Below, one piece after another: positions 60,259 through 64,000 of a DNA stretch of 64,000 nt. How positions within the stretch are numbered: the stretch's first letter is position 1; each line of letters starts with the position of its first letter. The notes beneath the pieces are model-generated. The model had not been told where the DNA came from, did not search any database, and saw only the letters and a list, made by a program, of their open reading frames with translations. The stretch is from CBDAUN01 sp965200645 (GTDB lineage: Bacteria > Pseudomonadota > Gammaproteobacteria > Arenicellales > JAJDZL01): NCBI GenBank assembly GCA_965200645.1, contig CBDAUN010000003.1:1612001-1676000 (forward strand). The letters are read 5' to 3'. Both the position numbers and the translations under genes were made by a program.

Positions 60259-61128
60259 ATGAAAAGTAAGTGCAGCACATCCAGATCTTCATGGCGAATA
60301 TCCATAGTCGCAAGTGCCTTCTTAGTCGTTTCAACGGGCCTCACCGCTGAAGAATTTAATGTTGAAACTACAGCCGTTGCATTATTCGAGTCATTTTCAA
60401 AAATAAGTCAGCAGCAGGAGCCCATATTGGTGGAACCGGGTCGGGCTATTGAGGTTCAGGATTACCTCATCGCACTGATGCGCCCAACTTGGGGAATGGA
60501 CGTCGGTTATTTTGCAGAGGGTGTCGATGAATCCGGTGCACCGTCCACAGGCATTTTATTGGAGAATCACTTCACAGGTACTCGCGCTGTCATAAATCGT
60601 GCCTATGGCATTAATATGCACGCAGCAGGTGAGTTGATGTTTAGGGTAGGTTCTGAGTTCATCAATGATGCAACAGCAAAGGATGAAGTGATTGCATCTT
60701 TGGAAAGCGTCATTCCTGCAATTCGTATGACAGACCGCCTGTTGCCTGACCAGGCACAGGAAGACTCAGAACAGCACCTAGCAGCAAACTTGCAGGTCAG
60801 AATGTTCGTTCTTGGTGGCGAAATACCTTTAGAAGATTCATCCGACGTAATCGACCGCCTGTCGGATGTTCAAATAAAGTTGCTTGATCAGAGTAAATCG
60901 ATCATAGTCGCGTCAGACGCTGCAAAACAGCACGGTCATCCGATAGATGCGGTGTGCAATGTAGTTGAAGCGTTGAAGCAGCGCGGTATCTACCTGCGGC
61001 AGGGAGATGTTATCGGCATCGGTTCTTGGACCGATAGTTATCCGGTTGCTGATTTGACTAGATTGTCAGCAAAGTTTGATGGGTTGGATGCTGGAGATCC
61101 AAACAAAATTCTAGTGGGATTTCGTTAA
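60259..61128 (+). CDS. Exported protein of the 2-keto-4-pentenoate hydratase (FAH) fold
   Basis: 289 residues. Signal peptide about 11-30 (ISIVASAFLVVSTGLTA). The rest follows the MhpD/FAH-type hydratase order: GILLENHF, INMHAAGELMFRV, VIPAIRMTDR, a central helix pair, and the C-terminal LRQGDVIGIGSWTDSYPV with SAKFDGL. By my alignment only E125 of the three metal-binding Glu residues remains; the others are Ala and Arg (R156). A periplasmic member without its metal site is unusual, so it may bind rather than hydrate. Nine bases before sfsA. Confidence 0.5.
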   Translation: MKSKCSTSRSSWRISIVASAFLVVSTGLTAEEFNVETTAVALFESFSKISQQQEPILVEPGRAIEVQDYLIALMRPTWGMDVGYFAEGVDESGAPSTGILLENHFTGTRAVINRAYGINMHAAGELMFRVGSEFINDATAKDEVIASLESVIPAIRMTDRLLPDQAQEDSEQHLAANLQVRMFVLGGEIPLEDSSDVIDRLSDVQIKLLDQSKSIIVASDAAKQHGHPIDAVCNVVEALKQRGIYLRQGDVIGIGSWTDSYPVADLTRLSAKFDGLDAGDPNKILVGFR

Positions 61129-61137
61129 TCGCTAGCC

Positions 61138-61842
61138 GTGGAATTACCACCGCTTACCAGTGGGACGATTCTCAGGCGCTATAAGCGTTTCTTCGCTGAT
61201 GTAGAAGTTCCAGTTGCAGGAGTAGTTACTGCGCATTGCCCCAACACTGGATCAATGAGAACCTGCTGGGAACCGGGCGCGCCAGCACAGATTAGTCATA
61301 GTGACAATCCTCGCAGAAAACTCAAATGGACATTGGAGCGAGTGGATATGGGTGCCGGATGGGTCGGTGTCAACACTGCTCGAGTCAATGCAATAATTGC
61401 TGAAGGAATACTAAGTGGCTGCATCGAGCAATTGAAGGGCTACGCACACCTGCAGCGCGAACCTGCCTGTGAGCTTGAGAAGTTTCCAAAGTCGCGATTA
61501 GATATACGATTAGTGAATTCTTCAGGGCCTGATGCCTGGGTTGAAGTGAAGAATGTGACGTTGTTGGAAGATGATTGGATTCGCTTTCCAGATGCCGTTA
61601 CATCGCGAGGTCTGAAGCACTTGAAAGTGCTTTCGGAACTTGCACAAAGCGGTGACCGAGCGGTGCTTGTATTTGCTATCAACCGGCCCGAAGGAAGGGG
61701 GTTTCAGCCGGCAGCGGCAATTGACCCGGACTACGCTAAAGGCTTGGAGCGTGCAATATCACTGGGTGTAGAGGTGTTGACGGTGCGCTTAAAGCACGAA
61801 AGCGCTTCTATCAGTGTCTTAAATTCAACTAGGTATCCTTAA
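61138..61842 (+). CDS. sfsA: Sugar fermentation stimulation protein SfsA
   Basis: 234 residues from GTG at 61138. Family motifs: RYKRFFADVE, HCPNTGSMRTCWEPGAP, VGVNTARVN, VEVKNVTL and FPDAVTSRGLKHLK. A DNA-binding or nuclease-like protein of uncertain role. Four bases before the ABC ATPase gene and probably co-transcribed. Confidence 0.95.
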   Translation: MELPPLTSGTILRRYKRFFADVEVPVAGVVTAHCPNTGSMRTCWEPGAPAQISHSDNPRRKLKWTLERVDMGAGWVGVNTARVNAIIAEGILSGCIEQLKGYAHLQREPACELEKFPKSRLDIRLVNSSGPDAWVEVKNVTLLEDDWIRFPDAVTSRGLKHLKVLSELAQSGDRAVLVFAINRPEGRGFQPAAAIDPDYAKGLERAISLGVEVLTVRLKHESASISVLNSTRYP

Positions 61843-61846
61843 CAAT

Positions 61847-62515
61847 TTGGCCCAAGCAGTTGCAATTCAAGGCTTGCATAAGGTCTACATGGAAGGTGAC
61901 CAGGAAAGACCAGTACTTCGAAACTTAAATGCTGAGTTTGAACAGGGCAAGATCCATGCAATTGTTGGTCGAAGTGGTTCCGGGAAATCTACCCTGTTAA
62001 ATTTGATTGCCGGAATCGATTTGCCAGACACCGGTACAATTCAAGTTGCGGGTCGTGAGATTACCACGCTGGACGAACGACAGCGTACTTTGCTGAGAAG
62101 AGAACAGATCGGCATAGTCTTTCAATTCTTCAATTTAATTTCCTCCCTGACCGTCGAAGAAAATTTAGCACTACCGCTTGAGCTGAATAAAAAACCAAAT
62201 CGCTCCTCGCAGATTGCGGAGGCGCTGCAGCGAGTGGGACTCATGCATCGTGCCAGTAGTTATCCTGAATCACTTTCTGGCGGTGAGCAGCAACGTGTGG
62301 CGGTTGCCAGGGCATTCGTACATCGCCCCAACCTGCTTCTCGCTGATGAGCCTACCGGAAATCTGGATGAAGAGAATTCTAGTCAGGTTTTGCAAGCACT
62401 TGAAGATCTACGTGGCGAGTGCACAGTGATTGTTGTGACGCACAATATGGAGTTGGCAGGGAACTCAGACTGTTTGTGGAAGTTGCAGACAGGCGGTCTT
62501 GAACTGCAACGTTAG
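61847..62515 (+). CDS. ABC transporter ATPase, LolD/MacB-like
   Basis: 222 residues from TTG at 61847. Walker A GRSGSGKST, signature LSGGEQQRVAVARA, Walker B LLLADEPTGNLD. The FQFFNLISSLTVEENLALPL pattern places it in the LolD/MacB/YbbA group. Two bases before an FtsX-type permease. It is a second such module in the window, only distantly like 27557-28255. Confidence 0.93.
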   Translation: MAQAVAIQGLHKVYMEGDQERPVLRNLNAEFEQGKIHAIVGRSGSGKSTLLNLIAGIDLPDTGTIQVAGREITTLDERQRTLLRREQIGIVFQFFNLISSLTVEENLALPLELNKKPNRSSQIAEALQRVGLMHRASSYPESLSGGEQQRVAVARAFVHRPNLLLADEPTGNLDEENSSQVLQALEDLRGECTVIVVTHNMELAGNSDCLWKLQTGGLELQR

Positions 62516-62517
62516 AC

Positions 62518-64000
62518 ATGAAAATAGTCTTGATTGCGTGGCTGCGTGAGATTGCACGTACGCCGATGCACTCGTTCCTGTCAGTGATAGGAGTTGCTCT
62601 GGGTATAGCGGCAGTGATTGCCGTCGAAGTGGCCAACCACAGTGCGCGGGAGAGTTTCATTGCAGCCAGTGAGGTGATGACGGACAACGTGACTCACACC
62701 ATAACAGGTGAGGTGACGGACGATCTATATAGGCAGATTCGGTTGCAGTTGAACCATCCCACTCAACCGATAGTTCAAGGTTCGGTGCGCATTACTCAAC
62801 CGATGCAAGTGTCAGCAACTCTTTTCGGAATTGACCCGATCTCACGATTACAATTCGGTGATAGCTTAAATGTGATTGCACCGGACGCGGAAAATTCGAA
62901 TCAATCGATTATGGAACCTTTTACCGCACTGGCAACCATTGAAACGGTAGAAGGGTTGGGACTTGAAGTGGGAGACTCTTTGGAAGTGCGGTTTGGAGAG
63001 CAATCGCATAAGCTTCGAATTGTCGGATTGCTTGAAGCCACTACAGCATTGGAAAAACAATCCCTTGGGTCGTTGTTTCTGACGGACATCGCTACGGCTC
63101 AAGCCGTTTTAGGCCTGCGCGGCAGATTGTCATCCATTCAGATGAAAATAACCGGCGATGAGAGTCAACTAGATGCCGTTGAAGCACTGTTGCCAGCAAC
63201 AAGTGTTTGGCTAGAGGGTAAATTGAATCGCAAGCGATCACTGCTTTCGGTCACTCAGGCGTTCCAGACTAATTTAACCGCATTAAGCATGCTGACTTTG
63301 CTGGTAGCAGTCTTTCTGATTTACAACACAACGACTTTTTTGGTTATGCGTAGGGAGCCTCGAATACGGGTTTTTCGAGCACTAGGTGTCACTCAAAGGG
63401 AAGTAGTTGGTTGCATAGCACTTGAAGCGATTCTTATTGGGATTATTGCCTCTGTAATTGGTTTTGCATTCGGGGTCTATTTGTCTAAGACTCTGCTTGC
63501 GTTAGTCGAACGATCCATCAACAATCTTTATTTTCCAATCACTGCTGAGGTTACATTGCTGTCACCCTCAGCCGTGACTGTGGCGATTTTTTTGGGAGTG
63601 TGCATCACATTACTTTCCGCAGTACCAGCAATGCGGGAGTCCATGAACATTAAATTTTCGTTCAGCACTACAGAGCCGTTGACAAGATCTTCAATAAGTA
63701 GCCGAAGACTAACATTACTGATAACGAGTGCTATCTGTTTACTAGTGGGAATTAGCGCCATGCAATTGAATTCTAGAAGCATAGGCTTTGGATTTGCGAG
63801 TATTTTTCTCATTATTTCAGGGCTCTTGTGTTTAGTACCCATTCTTTGCGAATTGTTGAGCCGTTACCTGCGCAAACTTGGTAAGAGTATTTTTGGAGTT
63901 AGAGGTGTTTTGGCGAGCCGTGCTTTCGTGATGACGGGCGGTCGAACACCAGTCGCAATCTGTGCATTGTGTTTGGCTGTATCGACTACTGTCGGTGTAG
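62518..64000 (+). CDS. FtsX-type ABC permease, N-terminal part (runs off window)
   Basis: ATG at 62518, two bases after the ATPase stop; 494 residues are seen before the window ends. First membrane span HSFLSVIGVALGIAAVIAVE, a periplasmic MacB-like domain (about 50-250) with LGLEVGDSLEVRFGE, then spans around 255-280, 305-330 and 345-370, with RREPRIRVFRALGVTQREVV on the cytoplasmic side, and further spans after 400. Probably an 800-residue type permease. Substrate unknown. Confidence 0.88.
   Translation, partial: MKIVLIAWLREIARTPMHSFLSVIGVALGIAAVIAVEVANHSARESFIAASEVMTDNVTHTITGEVTDDLYRQIRLQLNHPTQPIVQGSVRITQPMQVSATLFGIDPISRLQFGDSLNVIAPDAENSNQSIMEPFTALATIETVEGLGLEVGDSLEVRFGEQSHKLRIVGLLEATTALEKQSLGSLFLTDIATAQAVLGLRGRLSSIQMKITGDESQLDAVEALLPATSVWLEGKLNRKRSLLSVTQAFQTNLTALSMLTLLVAVFLIYNTTTFLVMRREPRIRVFRALGVTQREVVGCIALEAILIGIIASVIGFAFGVYLSKTLLALVERSINNLYFPITAEVTLLSPSAVTVAIFLGVCITLLSAVPAMRESMNIKFSFSTTEPLTRSSISSRRLTLLITSAICLLVGISAMQLNSRSIGFGFASIFLIISGLLCLVPILCELLSRYLRKLGKSIFGVRGVLASRAFVMTGGRTPVAICALCLAVSTTVGV

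Overview
The window is a chromosomal segment, including the replication origin, of a moderate-GC gammaproteobacterium. It is probably a free-living, marine-type, deep-branching lineage, but I cannot name a genus from sequence alone. Grounds: outer-membrane biogenesis genes (lptABC, mla, bamC), the rpmH-rnpA-yidD-yidC-mnmE-mnmG-rsmG-parAB block beside dnaA-dnaN-gyrB, the murA-hisGDC-hisBHAFIE-tatABC block, and the apaGH and sfsA families.

Layout. 1-8.7 kb: hpf (partial), rpoN, lptB, lptA, lptC leftward; mlaF-mlaE and a cysteine-desulfurase-like enzyme rightward; groES-groEL leftward under a perfect CIRCE operator. 8.7-11.6 kb: a small catabolic cluster (beta-hydroxyacid dehydrogenase, BDH2-like SDR, proline-racemase-family enzyme with Ser/Cys in the active site). 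11.6-23.9 kb: one leftward block ibaG-grxD-murA-hisGDC-[IS]-hisBHAFIE-tatABC, with a DDE insertion sequence sitting inside the his operon. 24.1-31.97 kb: mlaD-mlaB, a YbbP/YbbA-like ABC exporter, a solute-binding protein paired with a CaiT-like BCCT carrier, and tesA. 32-39.1 kb: an accessory scar with a dead TnpB, two halves of an IS1595-type transposase, an IS1634-type tail, a small lipoprotein and two almost identical Rpn-family nuclease genes. 39.1-57.4 kb: bamC, parBA, rsmG, mnmG, a two-gene MotA/ExbB-MotB/ExbD-like motor pair, mnmE, yidC, yidD, rnpA, rpmH, then dnaA, a probable oriC, dnaN and gyrB. 57.4-64 kb: apaG-apaH, mlaA, a PEBP protein leftward; an exported FAH-fold protein, sfsA and an ABC/FtsX module (cut by the window end) rightward.

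How it fits together. Three separate loci supply parts of the Mla phospholipid-transport route (FE, DB, A), but no mlaC is present here. ParA, ParB and a parS-like site inside mnmG form the segregation system beside the origin.

The best candidate for an undescribed system is the gene pair at 44558-47673, inserted without disruption between mnmE and mnmG. It pairs a four-TM MotA/TolQ/ExbB-type channel protein with a 727-residue partner that has a MotB/ExbD-type TM Asp, a coiled coil of roughly 570 residues and a small ExbD-like C-terminal domain. If extended, that coil (about 84 nm) is far longer than a normal periplasm is wide.
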